Part shown: positions 18,490-28,412 of the stretch, in pieces
Numbering within the stretch: the stretch's first letter is position 1
Layout of the letters: each line of letters starts with the position of its first letter
NCBI RefSeq assembly: GCF_028745505.1
Contig: NZ_JAQZZL010000002.1
Span: 2,232,001 to 2,296,000 of the forward strand
DNA length: 64,000 bases
Direction of reading: 5' to 3'
Origin: Lentisphaera marina
Lineage (GTDB): Bacteria; Verrucomicrobiota; Lentisphaeria; Lentisphaerales; Lentisphaeraceae
Program-made: the position numbers and the translations under genes
Notes under the pieces: model-generated
The model's database searches: none
Told to the model about the DNA's origin: nothing
Seen by the model: only the letters and a program-made list of their open reading frames with translations

Positions 18490-21400
18490 ATGACAAAATG
18501 GCAGACATTATTATCCCTCCTCATTCTCCCACAAGTTGTTTTTGCGGGATCACTCCCAGATTTTTCCGATAGCCCCGCAGGCCTAGTTCTTTACTTGGGA
18601 ACACCGGACAAAAGTGACTTTGACGAACTCATTGAGCTCAGTAATAGTGATAAATGGAATGGTCAAATCCTTACTGAAGACCCCACTAAAGTTAGCGAAC
18701 TTCGCAAAGTACTAATCGAAAAGGGCAATGGTTCCTTGTCGGTCCGCAGTTATAATGGCTACAATTTACCCGTACTTAACAACTTGATCAACAAAGTCAT
18801 TTGTGCGGATTCCGCAACAGTTCCCAAAGAAGAGATTATGCGAATTGTGGCGCCACGAGGTAAAGTCTATTTTAATAAAAATGGTCAATGGGCAGCAGAA
18901 ACTAAAGCCGTCCCCACAAATATTGATGATTGGCCCATGGCTTTTTATGGCGCTGACAACAATGCCGTAAGCTTTGATGAAATGGTGGGACCTCCCAAAC
19001 ATATTCAATGGCGCAGTGGCCCCTCATGGACGCGCTCACACGAAATGATCTCTAGCCTCACGTCCATGGTTTCGAATAATGGAGTACTCTACTACATCAT
19101 CGATGAAGGTTCGCGCCTATCTGCGATTCTGCCAGAGAAGTGGCGCTTAGTCGCTCAAGATGCCTTTAATGGTAAAATCCTTTGGAAATTAGATCTGGAA
19201 ACTTGGCACAATCACCTCTGGCCAGTGAAATCTGGCCCTGCCCAACTTCAACGTCGCCTCATTGCGATTGGTGATAAACTTTACCTACCACTTGCTGCAG
19301 GTGCCCCCCTTTCGGAAGTTGACGCCTTTAGTGGCAAAGTCTTACGTTCTTTTGCGGGCACCGAAGGCCTAGAAGAAGTCGTATTTGATAATGGTTCACT
19401 CTATGCCCTTACAGGAGAGAGTGCCAAAGCACAAGAAGGCTATGAGCTCTCCAATGTAGAAGTTTGGGGTGCTGCTGGCGATGCCACAGGCAAGTATAAG
19501 TTTGAAAATAATCAAAAAAATAAAATCATGCAGATTGAGCAAGAGAGTGGCAAAATTATTTGGTCACATGATTCAGCTATCGTACCCAACACGATGGCCA
19601 TTAACCATAAAGGCGTATTCTTTCACAATGGCAAACAAGTGGTCGCGCTCAACCCCGATGGTTCCGATAAATGGAAAGGCGAAGCCTTTGAACTAAAAAA
19701 ATACAAACTTGGTACCGCAACTACTCCCACATTGCTTTGTCAGGATGACGTGGTTTTAGCAACTCTTGGTTTTGATTTTAAAGATGGTAAAATTTACGCT
19801 CATCACATCGATACGGGTAAAATTATCTGGACCTCGAAGCATCACTCATCAGGCCATAGTTCACAAGATGATTTGTTTGTGATCAATGGCCTCGCTTGGT
19901 CAGGTGCTATTGCCCGCATTCAACATCAAGGTGGTAACTACGATGGCCACCATCTCAAATCAGGCGAAGTGGCCACCTCTTTCCCTCCTAATGTCAAATC
20001 AAATTTCTGGTTTCATCAACGCTGTTATCGTTCAAAAGCTACGGCAAAGTATGTTATCCCTGCCGCCACAGGCACCGAATATGTCGACCTACAGAACAAA
20101 ACTTGGGATGTGCATCACTGGCTTCGCGGTGCCTGTCTCAATGGTATCTTACCTGCTAATGGCATGACTTATGTGACGCCCCACCCCTGTGCCTGCAACA
20201 CCGAATCCATGCTGCGTGGCTTCAGTGGCTTAGTCACTCCGGGTATGCAAAAAGATCTAATTGAAGTCAAAGAAACACCACGACTCATCAAGGGTCCGGC
20301 CTTCAATACTCCACTCAAAGAACAAGCTCAGGGTTGGAATAACTTCCGCTATGGAAACAAAAGACTCAGCTACAATCAAAATGCGATTTCCGCAAATTTA
20401 AGCCCGCAATGGGAAATCAAAATTGCTCCTGGTGAAAAGCTTACCCAACCCGTCGCTAATAATGGCAAAGTTTATGTTGCCGCTGTTCGTAAAAACACCC
20501 TCTATGCTCTTGATCAAGAGACGGGTAAAACACTCTGGAGCTTCAGTACGGCAGGTAAAATTGATTCCTCGCCATCACTATGGAAGGGACGCGTTATCTT
20601 TGGTAGTGCCGATGGTCACCTCTATTGCCTGAATGAAGATAATGGTGAACTCGTTTGGCGCTTTCGTGGTACGAAAGAAGATCGTCAAATGGCTATCGAA
20701 GGTCGCGTTGAATCTATCTGGCCGATTCACGGAAGTAACCCCATTGTTGATGGTACAATCTATTGCCTAGCGGGACGCACTATTTTTCTTGATGGTGGCT
20801 TACGACTTTCACTCATTGATGCTGCAACGGGAGAACTGAAATCCGAAGTCATTCATGGTGACAAAGACGAAAAGGATGGCATCCAAGTACAGCTTAAAAA
20901 CCAAGGCCAAAAAATGGTTCCGGGCAATAGCGATATCTTAAGCTTCGATGGTAAACACCTCTACATGAACTCACAAAGAATTGGTCTTGATGGTAAAAGA
21001 ATTTATAAGGAAGGTCATGGTAAGCACTACAAAACACTGACTTTTAGTCGCTCTGACCAAGAAGGAGAAGGTACTCACCTTTTCGCTCCTGTAGGTTTCC
21101 TTGATGACTCATGGCACCACCGCAGTTTCTGGATCTACGGCAAGGGTGCGGGCTCTGGCTGGGGTGGTTGGCAGAAACCAGGTAAATATGTACCGACAGG
21201 TCGGCTCATGGTTGTGAAACCCGATCATACGGTGTATAGCTTTGGCCGTAGACCTGAATTCTTTGCTCAATCGCATATCATGGAGTACATGATCTCATCT
21301 TCGCAAGGCAATGCCTACAAGTCTGGTGACTGGGAAAAAACTTTCCTCCCCATTAAAAATAAAGAAGCCTCGATCACAAACTGGGAAAAAAACTCCAAAT

Positions 21401-21804
21401 TACCGATTGAAAAATTATCTTCTCTCAAGTTCAATTGGCGCAATACCGAGCCAGGTTTATTAGGTCGTGCGATGGCGGGTGCAGGCGACAGTCTTTTCAT
21501 TGCGGGACCTCCCGATATTCTCGACGAGACTAAACTTTACGGACAATTTAGCCAACCTGAATCCATCAAAAAAATCCAAGCGCAACAGGATGCAATTGAC
21601 GGTTCAATGGGTGCCATCCTTCGTACAGTTTCCACTACAGATGGTAAAACTGTCGCCGAGTATAAGCTAAGTGCACCACCAGTTTTCGATGGTATGGCAG
21701 CGGCTAATGGCAAGATTTTCATCGTTCTCCAAGATGGTAGCCTCGTTTGTTGGCAAGCCACTGAAGAATCAACTAAATTAACGACTAATCAGCAGGTGAA
21801 ATAA
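18490..21804 (+). CDS. Secreted PQQ-type beta-propeller protein
   Basis: The 1104-residue protein has a signal peptide ending near VVFAGS. A short alpha/beta domain (to about residue 120) is followed by beta-propeller repeats of the PQQ/BamB type: DAFNGKILWKLD, DTGKIIWTSK, DQETGKTLWSFSTAGKIDSSP and NEDNGELVWRF. These W-docking repeats occur in PQQ dehydrogenases and in scaffold proteins; I see no clear dehydrogenase catalytic Asp or haem motif, so a scaffold or binding role is as likely. The gene ends directly at the ATG of a pseudopilin gene and probably heads an operon with that gene, a kinase and a sigma factor. Confidence 0.85.
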   Translation: MTKWQTLLSLLILPQVVFAGSLPDFSDSPAGLVLYLGTPDKSDFDELIELSNSDKWNGQILTEDPTKVSELRKVLIEKGNGSLSVRSYNGYNLPVLNNLINKVICADSATVPKEEIMRIVAPRGKVYFNKNGQWAAETKAVPTNIDDWPMAFYGADNNAVSFDEMVGPPKHIQWRSGPSWTRSHEMISSLTSMVSNNGVLYYIIDEGSRLSAILPEKWRLVAQDAFNGKILWKLDLETWHNHLWPVKSGPAQLQRRLIAIGDKLYLPLAAGAPLSEVDAFSGKVLRSFAGTEGLEEVVFDNGSLYALTGESAKAQEGYELSNVEVWGAAGDATGKYKFENNQKNKIMQIEQESGKIIWSHDSAIVPNTMAINHKGVFFHNGKQVVALNPDGSDKWKGEAFELKKYKLGTATTPTLLCQDDVVLATLGFDFKDGKIYAHHIDTGKIIWTSKHHSSGHSSQDDLFVINGLAWSGAIARIQHQGGNYDGHHLKSGEVATSFPPNVKSNFWFHQRCYRSKATAKYVIPAATGTEYVDLQNKTWDVHHWLRGACLNGILPANGMTYVTPHPCACNTESMLRGFSGLVTPGMQKDLIEVKETPRLIKGPAFNTPLKEQAQGWNNFRYGNKRLSYNQNAISANLSPQWEIKIAPGEKLTQPVANNGKVYVAAVRKNTLYALDQETGKTLWSFSTAGKIDSSPSLWKGRVIFGSADGHLYCLNEDNGELVWRFRGTKEDRQMAIEGRVESIWPIHGSNPIVDGTIYCLAGRTIFLDGGLRLSLIDAATGELKSEVIHGDKDEKDGIQVQLKNQGQKMVPGNSDILSFDGKHLYMNSQRIGLDGKRIYKEGHGKHYKTLTFSRSDQEGEGTHLFAPVGFLDDSWHHRSFWIYGKGAGSGWGGWQKPGKYVPTGRLMVVKPDHTVYSFGRRPEFFAQSHIMEYMISSSQGNAYKSGDWEKTFLPIKNKEASITNWEKNSKLPIEKLSSLKFNWRNTEPGLLGRAMAGAGDSLFIAGPPDILDETKLYGQFSQPESIKKIQAQQDAIDGSMGAILRTVSTTDGKTVAEYKLSAPPVFDGMAAANGKIFIVLQDGSLVCWQATEESTKLTTNQQVK

Positions 21805-22632
21805 ATGAAAGCTAAAAAGAAATTCACTCTCATCGAAATCTTAGTCGTCGTAGCCATCATTGGTATTTTAGCTAGTCTCTTACTTCCTAGCTTAAAGAGA
21901 GCACGTGAAAAAGCACGCCTCGCCTCCTGCATCAATAATCAAAAGCAAATTGCTATATCCTTTGCCCTCTATCAGGATGATAGTGAAGGGCATTACCCTA
22001 TCTATGGCACCACTTTTGAAGACGATATTTCCTGGGACGATATGCTCAGTGATTATGATGGTCGAGAAATTAGCGACGCCGATAAACTCACAGAAGAATT
22101 ACGTATCGATGAATATAGTGCGGGCAGCTACCTCTGCCCATCTACTTTGCAAAATCGCGACCCCATACTTATAAAATCTTATGCCATCAATGATTCATAC
22201 GTTCAAGATGATATGAGTAATGCCAATGCCATCCGAGGCACCGCGGGATGGAAAAATGACGCTGGCTGGTCAATGAAAATATCTGATGTACAAAATTCGA
22301 GTAATTTCATCGTTTTAAGTGAAGTCAATTTTTGGTCAAATAAAATGGGCTCCACTGGCGCCTGGGGTGAAGTTGGAGCAAGAGAATGGTGTGATGGCCT
22401 TTCAGTAGCTAAGGTTGTAAGTAGACAAAAAAATGAGGACAAAGGCGGTCTCGGAGGTTTCTTTATTCACGATTCAAAAAGCTATAAACTCAATTTCCTC
22501 TTCGGTGATGGTCATGTAGAGTTTCGTTCGGTCCCCAGCACACTTGGAGATGGTGCATCTGGGTTTTATGATGGAAGTGCCCCCAGTTGGAGTAATTTTG
22601 TTGATACCCCATGGAATGCTTTAAGCGAATAA
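21805..22632 (+). CDS. Pseudopilin-like protein (prepilin N-terminal methylation site)
   Basis: The 275-residue protein starts with KKKFTLIEILVVVAIIGILASLLLPSL, a type II secretion/type IV pilin leader with the conserved Glu five residues into the mature form. The residue before the cleavage Phe is Lys instead of the usual Gly, as in the two paralogues at 27373 and 57708. The C-terminal half has a HDSKSYKLNFLFGDGHVEF segment, like the DUF1559/H-x-DG pseudopilin family of PVC bacteria, and ends DTPWNALSE. It begins immediately after the PQQ-propeller gene stop. It is probably a minor, secreted pilus-like subunit. Confidence 0.87.
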   Translation: MKAKKKFTLIEILVVVAIIGILASLLLPSLKRAREKARLASCINNQKQIAISFALYQDDSEGHYPIYGTTFEDDISWDDMLSDYDGREISDADKLTEELRIDEYSAGSYLCPSTLQNRDPILIKSYAINDSYVQDDMSNANAIRGTAGWKNDAGWSMKISDVQNSSNFIVLSEVNFWSNKMGSTGAWGEVGAREWCDGLSVAKVVSRQKNEDKGGLGGFFIHDSKSYKLNFLFGDGHVEFRSVPSTLGDGASGFYDGSAPSWSNFVDTPWNALSE

Positions 22633-22780
22633 AGCTTTCTTCTTGAGTTTCTTACAAATCTTTCAAAAGTCACCGAAATCTCTTATCTTATCGCTAAATC
22701 AATTAAAAAATAAGATTTGGCTTGGTGATTCTTCTCCTCAAGTCTTGTACTCTCCTCCCAAAAAGTTTAACTTGGAAGTC

Positions 22781-24760
22781 ATGGATGATAATGAATACAA
22801 GTTAAATCGTAATGTCAGCGACTTCTTCGATGAGGCCCTAGGGCTCGGCTTAGCCGAAGACATCAAACTATCGCAAAGCGATCGCTACCTGCCAGGTAAA
22901 GAAATCGCCCGTGGTGGAATGAAATCTATCGAAAGCACCGTTGACACCCTGACTGGACGCGAAGTGGCCAAAGCCCTATTGATTGCCAAAGATGATCCAG
23001 AAAAAACCGAGCGCTTCTTTCATGAAGCTAGAATATGTGCTTCTCTTGAGCACCCCAACATTGTCCCCGTTTACGACACGGGCTTTGACAAAAATGGCCT
23101 CCCCTTTTTCACCATGCGCTTACTGGGTGGTCAAACACTGCAGAAAAAAGTTAAAAACGCACAAAGCTCCGTCGCTGACTTAATCGACGTATTTGTCAAA
23201 ATCTGTGATGCTGTTTCTTACGCCCATTCTCAGGGAATTATTCATCGCGACCTGAAGCCCGATAATATTCAAATTGGTGGTTTTGGTGAAGTACAAGTCT
23301 GTGACTGGGGCCTCGCCTGTAGCCACGGCTTCAAAACGGCTCATTCGATTCATGAAAGCGATACCAAGGAATACATTTTACCTGTCACTCTGGATGGCAT
23401 GATTAAAGGTACACCTGGTTACTTAGCTCCCGAACAAGCTTCCTCGGAAAAACAAGAATTAACTGCCGCGGCTGACATCTACTCCCTTGGGGCCATACTC
23501 TATTTTATTCTAACGGGTAAAGCGCCTCTGGAAGATTGTGATACACTAAGTTCTATACAAAAAACACTTGCGGGAGATATTACCCCCATCAAAGTATTCA
23601 ATCCCGACGCCTCCCACTCCCTCACAGCCATCTGCAACAAAGCCATGGCTGTAGAAATTCAAGATCGCTACCAAAGTGTAGAAGAATTAAAAAATGACTT
23701 GCTTAAGTATCAACACGGTTTCCCCACTTCTGCAGAAGAAGCGGGAGCTTGGGGCGCACTCAAATTACTCATTAAACGCAATCAAAGAATCGCTAGCCTC
23801 ATTCTTGTTTTCTTCCTCGTCTTTAATAGCGCTCTTGTTTTATTTTTGCTTAACCTTAGCGAAAAAGAAAAAGAGGCGAGACGAGCGGAAGCCCTAGCTA
23901 TAGAAGCCGCCGATCAGGCACGTGATTCCGAGCAAGCGACTTTAGAAGCCATGTCTATGCTTGCCGCTAGTGAAAAGCAAACGCGAGAAACCTTGGAAAA
24001 CCTACAAAAAATGACCGATGAGAAAAAACTGGCTTCTCAAAAAGCCGCCCCACGTTTTTTGCGAGAGGGCAAAATGAGTTTCAACCATTTTGAGCACTAC
24101 AAGGCTCTTGAACAACTAAATCAGGCTATCGAATTACATCCTAATATTGCGACAGCTCACGAATACAAAGGCAGAGTGCTCATGTCACTCCTGCGCTACC
24201 AAGAAGCGGAAATAAGTTATCTACGAGATAAGTCGACTCGCAATACTTTTTTGAACTTCGTTAAAGAAATTAAAACTCAAATCCCAGACCCTGCCAAGGC
24301 AAATTATCAGGACATTCTTACTATCCTTTCACTCTACAAAAAATATAGTTTCGCCACAATTCAAATCGAGGAACTGTTTTATTCACCCGCTCTGGATTTC
24401 CTCAGTACTGAACAAAGACAAGACTTAGCGGTAGATGCAGCCCATATTTTTCAGGGCTTTAAAAAAAGCGAATTTAATAAAATGCTACCTGTAATCTCTA
24501 ACTCCATGCCACTTGTTTTATACAAGACGGGTCTCAAAACCTTTGATCTGCGCAAACACAGAAAAATAAAGACCTACATGATCCGAGGACATGCAACAGA
24601 GGTCGTCATGCTTCCAAAAGTTATCATTCCAAGTCCCACCTTAGAAGACATAGACGCCTGTCCTAATCTTAAGCAAATTTATATCAGCTCTTCAACAGAA
24701 CTGGACTTTTTCAAAAACTTGAAAGTCCCTGTTCTAAATTATAAGGACATCCCCCAATGA
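22781..24760 (+). CDS. Membrane-bound Ser/Thr protein kinase with TPR-like C-terminus
   Basis: The frame can be opened at a TTG at 22643, but the ATG at 22781 follows TTGGAAG and begins a more typical kinase N-terminus; I use it (659 residues). Kinase motifs: modified glycine loop GKEIARGGMKS (third Gly is Lys), catalytic Lys in EVAKALL, HRDLKPDN, DWG instead of DFG, and GTPGYLAPEQ. A single transmembrane helix follows (IASLILVFFLVFNSALVLFLL), then a coiled coil and a TPR-like region (EQLNQAIELHPNIATAHEYKG). The stop overlaps the start of an ECF sigma gene (ATGA), so the kinase probably controls that sigma factor or responds to it. Confidence 0.88.
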   Translation: MDDNEYKLNRNVSDFFDEALGLGLAEDIKLSQSDRYLPGKEIARGGMKSIESTVDTLTGREVAKALLIAKDDPEKTERFFHEARICASLEHPNIVPVYDTGFDKNGLPFFTMRLLGGQTLQKKVKNAQSSVADLIDVFVKICDAVSYAHSQGIIHRDLKPDNIQIGGFGEVQVCDWGLACSHGFKTAHSIHESDTKEYILPVTLDGMIKGTPGYLAPEQASSEKQELTAAADIYSLGAILYFILTGKAPLEDCDTLSSIQKTLAGDITPIKVFNPDASHSLTAICNKAMAVEIQDRYQSVEELKNDLLKYQHGFPTSAEEAGAWGALKLLIKRNQRIASLILVFFLVFNSALVLFLLNLSEKEKEARRAEALAIEAADQARDSEQATLEAMSMLAASEKQTRETLENLQKMTDEKKLASQKAAPRFLREGKMSFNHFEHYKALEQLNQAIELHPNIATAHEYKGRVLMSLLRYQEAEISYLRDKSTRNTFLNFVKEIKTQIPDPAKANYQDILTILSLYKKYSFATIQIEELFYSPALDFLSTEQRQDLAVDAAHIFQGFKKSEFNKMLPVISNSMPLVLYKTGLKTFDLRKHRKIKTYMIRGHATEVVMLPKVIIPSPTLEDIDACPNLKQIYISSSTELDFFKNLKVPVLNYKDIPQ

Positions 24761-25344
24761 CAGATTTTCAACCAACTCGAGTAACCCTGCTCCAGAGACT
24801 TTGCAATGATGAAAAAGACGATCTCTCTTGGGAAGAATTTACCGATGCTTACAAGCGCTATATCTATTTACTCATCCGCGGCATGCACATCGATCATCAC
24901 GATGCAGAAGACCTCACGCAAACTTCTTTATTGGGAGTATGGGAAAAAATCAGCTCCTTTGATTACTCTCCAGAAGAGTGCAAATTTAGAACTTGGCTCT
25001 ACCGTATTGTTCGCAACAAAGTGATTGACCATATTCGCAAGGCCAATACCAAAAAGAATAAAAAGGTCGAAATCCCCGACGCGGAAACTCATTCTGATCC
25101 AGAAATTTACAATATTGCTGAAAAGGAATGGCGGGCTCATATATCTGATCGAGCTTATAGCAATATTAAAGGGAACTTTTCTGAAAAAGTTATGCAATGC
25201 TTTGACCTGAGCCTTGAAGGTAAATCCACTGCGGAAATCGCAGCTACAACAGGGATTGCGGAAGCGACCATATACGTTTATAAACAGCGCGTCAAAGATG
25301 CTCTTTGCCACGAGATTCGCGTCTTAAATGATAAATGGAGTTAA
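24757..25344 (+). CDS. ECF-type RNA polymerase sigma factor
   Basis: The 195-residue protein has sigma region 2 (AEDLTQTSLLGVWEKISSFD, then FRTWLYRIVRNKVIDHIRK) and region 4 (EIAATTGIAEATIYVYKQRVKDAL). It belongs to the ECF group. The gene overlaps the kinase gene by four bases and there is no FecR-type anti-sigma next to it, so the kinase is the likely regulator. It may control the operon containing the PQQ-propeller protein and pseudopilin, or the sulfatase that follows 113 bp downstream; both are inferences. Confidence 0.88.
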   Translation: MTDFQPTRVTLLQRLCNDEKDDLSWEEFTDAYKRYIYLLIRGMHIDHHDAEDLTQTSLLGVWEKISSFDYSPEECKFRTWLYRIVRNKVIDHIRKANTKKNKKVEIPDAETHSDPEIYNIAEKEWRAHISDRAYSNIKGNFSEKVMQCFDLSLEGKSTAEIAATTGIAEATIYVYKQRVKDALCHEIRVLNDKWS

Positions 25345-25457
25345 TAGTTTTCTGGAAAAATAATTTTTTTTCATTAAAAACTGTTAGACCCACTTAAAAA
25401 TTGCGATTGTTACATAAATACGGAAAATGATAAACAGAATTTTTAAGGACTCCAATT

Positions 25458-27170
25458 ATGCGTAAATATTTTTCATCTCTACAGAAAGGCTTCACAACTG
25501 CCTTCTTACTCTTCATGGGACTGGGCATGAATGCTGCTGACAAACCCAACTTCATCATTTTTTATATGGATGACCTAGGTTGGGCCGACACGTCACACGA
25601 AATGAAAAAGGGCATGACTGAATCCAAGAGCGATTTTCACGAAACCCCCAATGTTGAAAGACTGGCAAAACAAGGCTTAACTTTTACGCAGGGTTATTCC
25701 CCTGCACCTACGTGTACTCCTTCACGTATTAGTATTCACTATGGCAAAACAAATGCTCGTCTCGGTTACACAACTGTACACGACGTCCTAGCCAATAATC
25801 GCGGACTCAAAGAGAGCATACCAAAAGACAACAAATCAATTGCCCATGTCATGAATGACGCAGGTTACACAACAGCCCATTTTGGTAAGGGTATTGCCAT
25901 TGCTAAACCACAGGAAATTGGCTACCAAGTACACGACGCTTTTGACGTCGGTGATAATGGCAACTACCATGGCGATTATGTAAAAATTGCTCCTGAAAGC
26001 GAACGTGAAAAACTTCCCGTCGATAACCCCAAGCGCATTTACTCCCTCACAAAATCTTCCGTCGATTTCGTCAATGAACAAGCTAAATCTGACAAGCCAT
26101 TTTTCATGATGGTTTCTCACTACGCGGTGCACGTACCCCACGCTGCTAGTCCTGAAATCATTGAAAAATATCGCAACAAAAAACGCGGTAAATATCTTCG
26201 TGACGAAGATTACATGGATCCTTCAGAAATGAGCGTAGGCCAACGCACCTGTACTTGGCGCTTACAGTACGCCGCTATGCTCGAAGAGGCAGACATGAAC
26301 CTTGGGGCTATTATGGATGCCCTCGAAGCCAATGGCCAAGCCGATAATACTTACATCGTTTTCACTTCCGATAATGGCGGTGGTCTCACACCTAATGGTG
26401 CCCTTACTGGTGGCAAGGCAAATCTATTTGAAGGCGGACTCCGTGTTCCAACTATTATTGCAGGTCCAAAAGTCCTTAAAAATCAATACTGCGATGTCCC
26501 TGTTATTCAGTGGGATCTTTTGACGACTTTTCACGACCTCTCCAATTCTTCTGCTCCACTTCCCAAAGATGTTGATGGCGGTAGCCTACGCCAAGTTTTT
26601 GCCAAAGGCAATAATGGAAAAGTTAAGCGCCCCAATGAAGGCATTGTCTTCAACTACCCCTACTACGCAGCAGCCCCGATCAACGCTATTATCGTTGGTA
26701 AATATAAGCTCATGCGCCAACTCAATACGGGTGAGATCAAGCTCTTTAATATTGACGAAGATTTGGCAGAGAAAAACAATCTAGCTCAACAGAGCCCCGA
26801 AATTGCCGCGCGTTTAGCTCAGCAAATGGATTCTTACCTCGCCGAAGTTAATGCACCAAAAATTGAAGACGTTTACGAAGCTCGCTTAACGGAACTCGCA
26901 AATTGGACGAAAGAAGCCAAGTTTAATTTTAAAAATAATTTAGAAATTCGTTCTAGAAATAAATCCGCTTCAGAAATCAAACTTATCAAAGCTCAACTCA
27001 AGAAAAAATATGATGCTGATATGGCGCGATTCAAAAAATCTACTGAGCATTGCCAAATGCAAATGCTCAACAAAAACTTCATCGGTGGCAATTATGAAAA
27101 AATTCAATCATCTTCACCAAAGAAAGAAAAACCAGTAAAAATCAAAAAAGCTCAAACTATTTCAATTTAA
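25458..27170 (+). CDS. Secreted formylglycine-dependent sulfatase
   Basis: The 570-residue protein has a signal peptide ending near NAADK. Motifs are FIIFYMDDLGWADTS, TPNVERLAKQG, CTPSR (Cys86, formylglycine site), TAHFGKG and TSDNGGG. It resembles the sulfatase at 11204-12691 but has an extra 75-residue C-terminal tail rich in Lys that ends KPVKIKKAQTISI; this tail could aid binding to negatively charged polysaccharide. It has its own upstream region just after the sigma gene. A long-arm inverted repeat near 27199-27229 (TAAGTGT ... ACACTTA) may terminate it. Confidence 0.93.
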   Translation: MRKYFSSLQKGFTTAFLLFMGLGMNAADKPNFIIFYMDDLGWADTSHEMKKGMTESKSDFHETPNVERLAKQGLTFTQGYSPAPTCTPSRISIHYGKTNARLGYTTVHDVLANNRGLKESIPKDNKSIAHVMNDAGYTTAHFGKGIAIAKPQEIGYQVHDAFDVGDNGNYHGDYVKIAPESEREKLPVDNPKRIYSLTKSSVDFVNEQAKSDKPFFMMVSHYAVHVPHAASPEIIEKYRNKKRGKYLRDEDYMDPSEMSVGQRTCTWRLQYAAMLEEADMNLGAIMDALEANGQADNTYIVFTSDNGGGLTPNGALTGGKANLFEGGLRVPTIIAGPKVLKNQYCDVPVIQWDLLTTFHDLSNSSAPLPKDVDGGSLRQVFAKGNNGKVKRPNEGIVFNYPYYAAAPINAIIVGKYKLMRQLNTGEIKLFNIDEDLAEKNNLAQQSPEIAARLAQQMDSYLAEVNAPKIEDVYEARLTELANWTKEAKFNFKNNLEIRSRNKSASEIKLIKAQLKKKYDADMARFKKSTEHCQMQMLNKNFIGGNYEKIQSSSPKKEKPVKIKKAQTISI

Positions 27171-27290
27171 TCTCTCGATAAACTCCCTCCCCTAAGTGTG
27201 ATTCGAGTTTAAAACGACACTTAAAATAGAATAAACAAAGCCCGCCTTAGATAAAGATTTTAATTATCCATGGCAGGTAATGATAAATTC

Positions 27291-27304
27291 ATGTCGTAAT
27301 TTGA
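27291..27304 (+). promoter_or_regulatory. Motif ATGTCGTAATTTGA shared upstream of two pseudopilin genes
   Basis: The same 14-base string occurs here, about 80 bp before the pseudopilin ATG at 27373, and at 57606-57619, about 100 bp before the pseudopilin ATG at 57708. It is a candidate regulator-binding or promoter element. It is not seen upstream of the operonic pseudopilin at 21805. Confidence 0.5.
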
Positions 27305-27372
27305 CAACAAAAACTTCTTGCTTTCTTGGCCTCCTTGTACTTTTATATTGAAAGAACAATCACAAGGTTATT

Positions 27373-28170
27373 ATGAAACAAGAAAATAAATTCTCTCTCA
27401 TCGAGCTTTTAGTCGTCGTGGCCATTATTGGTATTCTTGCCAGTTTTTTACTGCCCACACTGAAAAAAGCACGTGATTCAGCTCGTCGTACTGCATGTAT
27501 GAGTCAAGAGAAACAGATAGGTTATGCCTTCTCTATGTATCGTGGTGATAATAATGGCCATTACCCTTCGACTCCAATGCATTCTGTTGGGTCAAGAATC
27601 TCTTGGGATGATATGCTCAGCGGCTACGATGGTCGCCCCACCCTTTCAGACTCAGACATGACAGCACAGCACCTCCTCAAAGATGGTCCATACAATAATG
27701 ACCTCTATCTTTGTCCGAGCAATATTATAGAGCGCGACACTTACTCTATACGTTCGTATGCAGTATCTTTTGATTATGCACCTCAATGGGATGTCATCGG
27801 CGTATCAGGTTGGGATAATGGAGATAGCTGGTCAGTTTCTGAGTCCGACATCGTAAACGCTAGCAATTTTGCCGTAATGGCTGAATACCAAAATTTCGGA
27901 AACTCCATGGGCTATGCCGACTTTAATGTAGGGTATTTCACTGTAAATGGTTTCGCCGCATGGTATTCACCCACAGTAACTTCAGAAGTAAATAGTTTTT
28001 ATGTTCATGATACAAAAACCTTTAAACAAAATTTCCTCTATAGTGATGGACATGTAGAATATAAAAGTTTCGATAAAACTTTAGGGTCGGAAGCCGATCA
28101 TTTTTGGACAGCCTCTTGGGGTGTAGCAATAGAAAACACTCAATGGAGCGCACGTTACGGAGGCAATTAA
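27373..28170 (+). CDS. Pseudopilin-like protein (prepilin N-terminal methylation site)
   Basis: This 265-residue paralogue starts ENKFSLIELLVVVAIIGILASFLLPTL and has the same architecture as the one at 21805: ISWDDMLSGYDGR, LYLCPSN and HDTKTFKQNFLYSDGHVEY. It ends ENTQWSARYGGN, whereas the other two end DTPWNAL. The leader again has Lys, not Gly, before the cleavage site. It has its own upstream region with a motif shared with the third paralogue and an AAGG ribosome site. It follows a sulfatase gene but is separated by 202 bp. Confidence 0.87.
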   Translation: MKQENKFSLIELLVVVAIIGILASFLLPTLKKARDSARRTACMSQEKQIGYAFSMYRGDNNGHYPSTPMHSVGSRISWDDMLSGYDGRPTLSDSDMTAQHLLKDGPYNNDLYLCPSNIIERDTYSIRSYAVSFDYAPQWDVIGVSGWDNGDSWSVSESDIVNASNFAVMAEYQNFGNSMGYADFNVGYFTVNGFAAWYSPTVTSEVNSFYVHDTKTFKQNFLYSDGHVEYKSFDKTLGSEADHFWTASWGVAIENTQWSARYGGN

Positions 28171-28412
28171 TTTCGTCTTTATTATAAGTTCTTGACAGTG
28201 ACGACACTCAATGGAACGCTCTAGATTAAAGTAGCTCAAAGAAAATAAATTGAGTGAAGCTCACTATCTAAGCGTCATTAGAATTCAGTAAAACAAAAGC
28301 TAAGAAGGAAAAGTATTTTAAGTTTATTTTCACTCAGTAACTCTTTAACTCCATCAATAAACTGATGAAGAAAAAGAACCGCGATTAATGAACTACTTGT
28401 AGCTGACTTACT

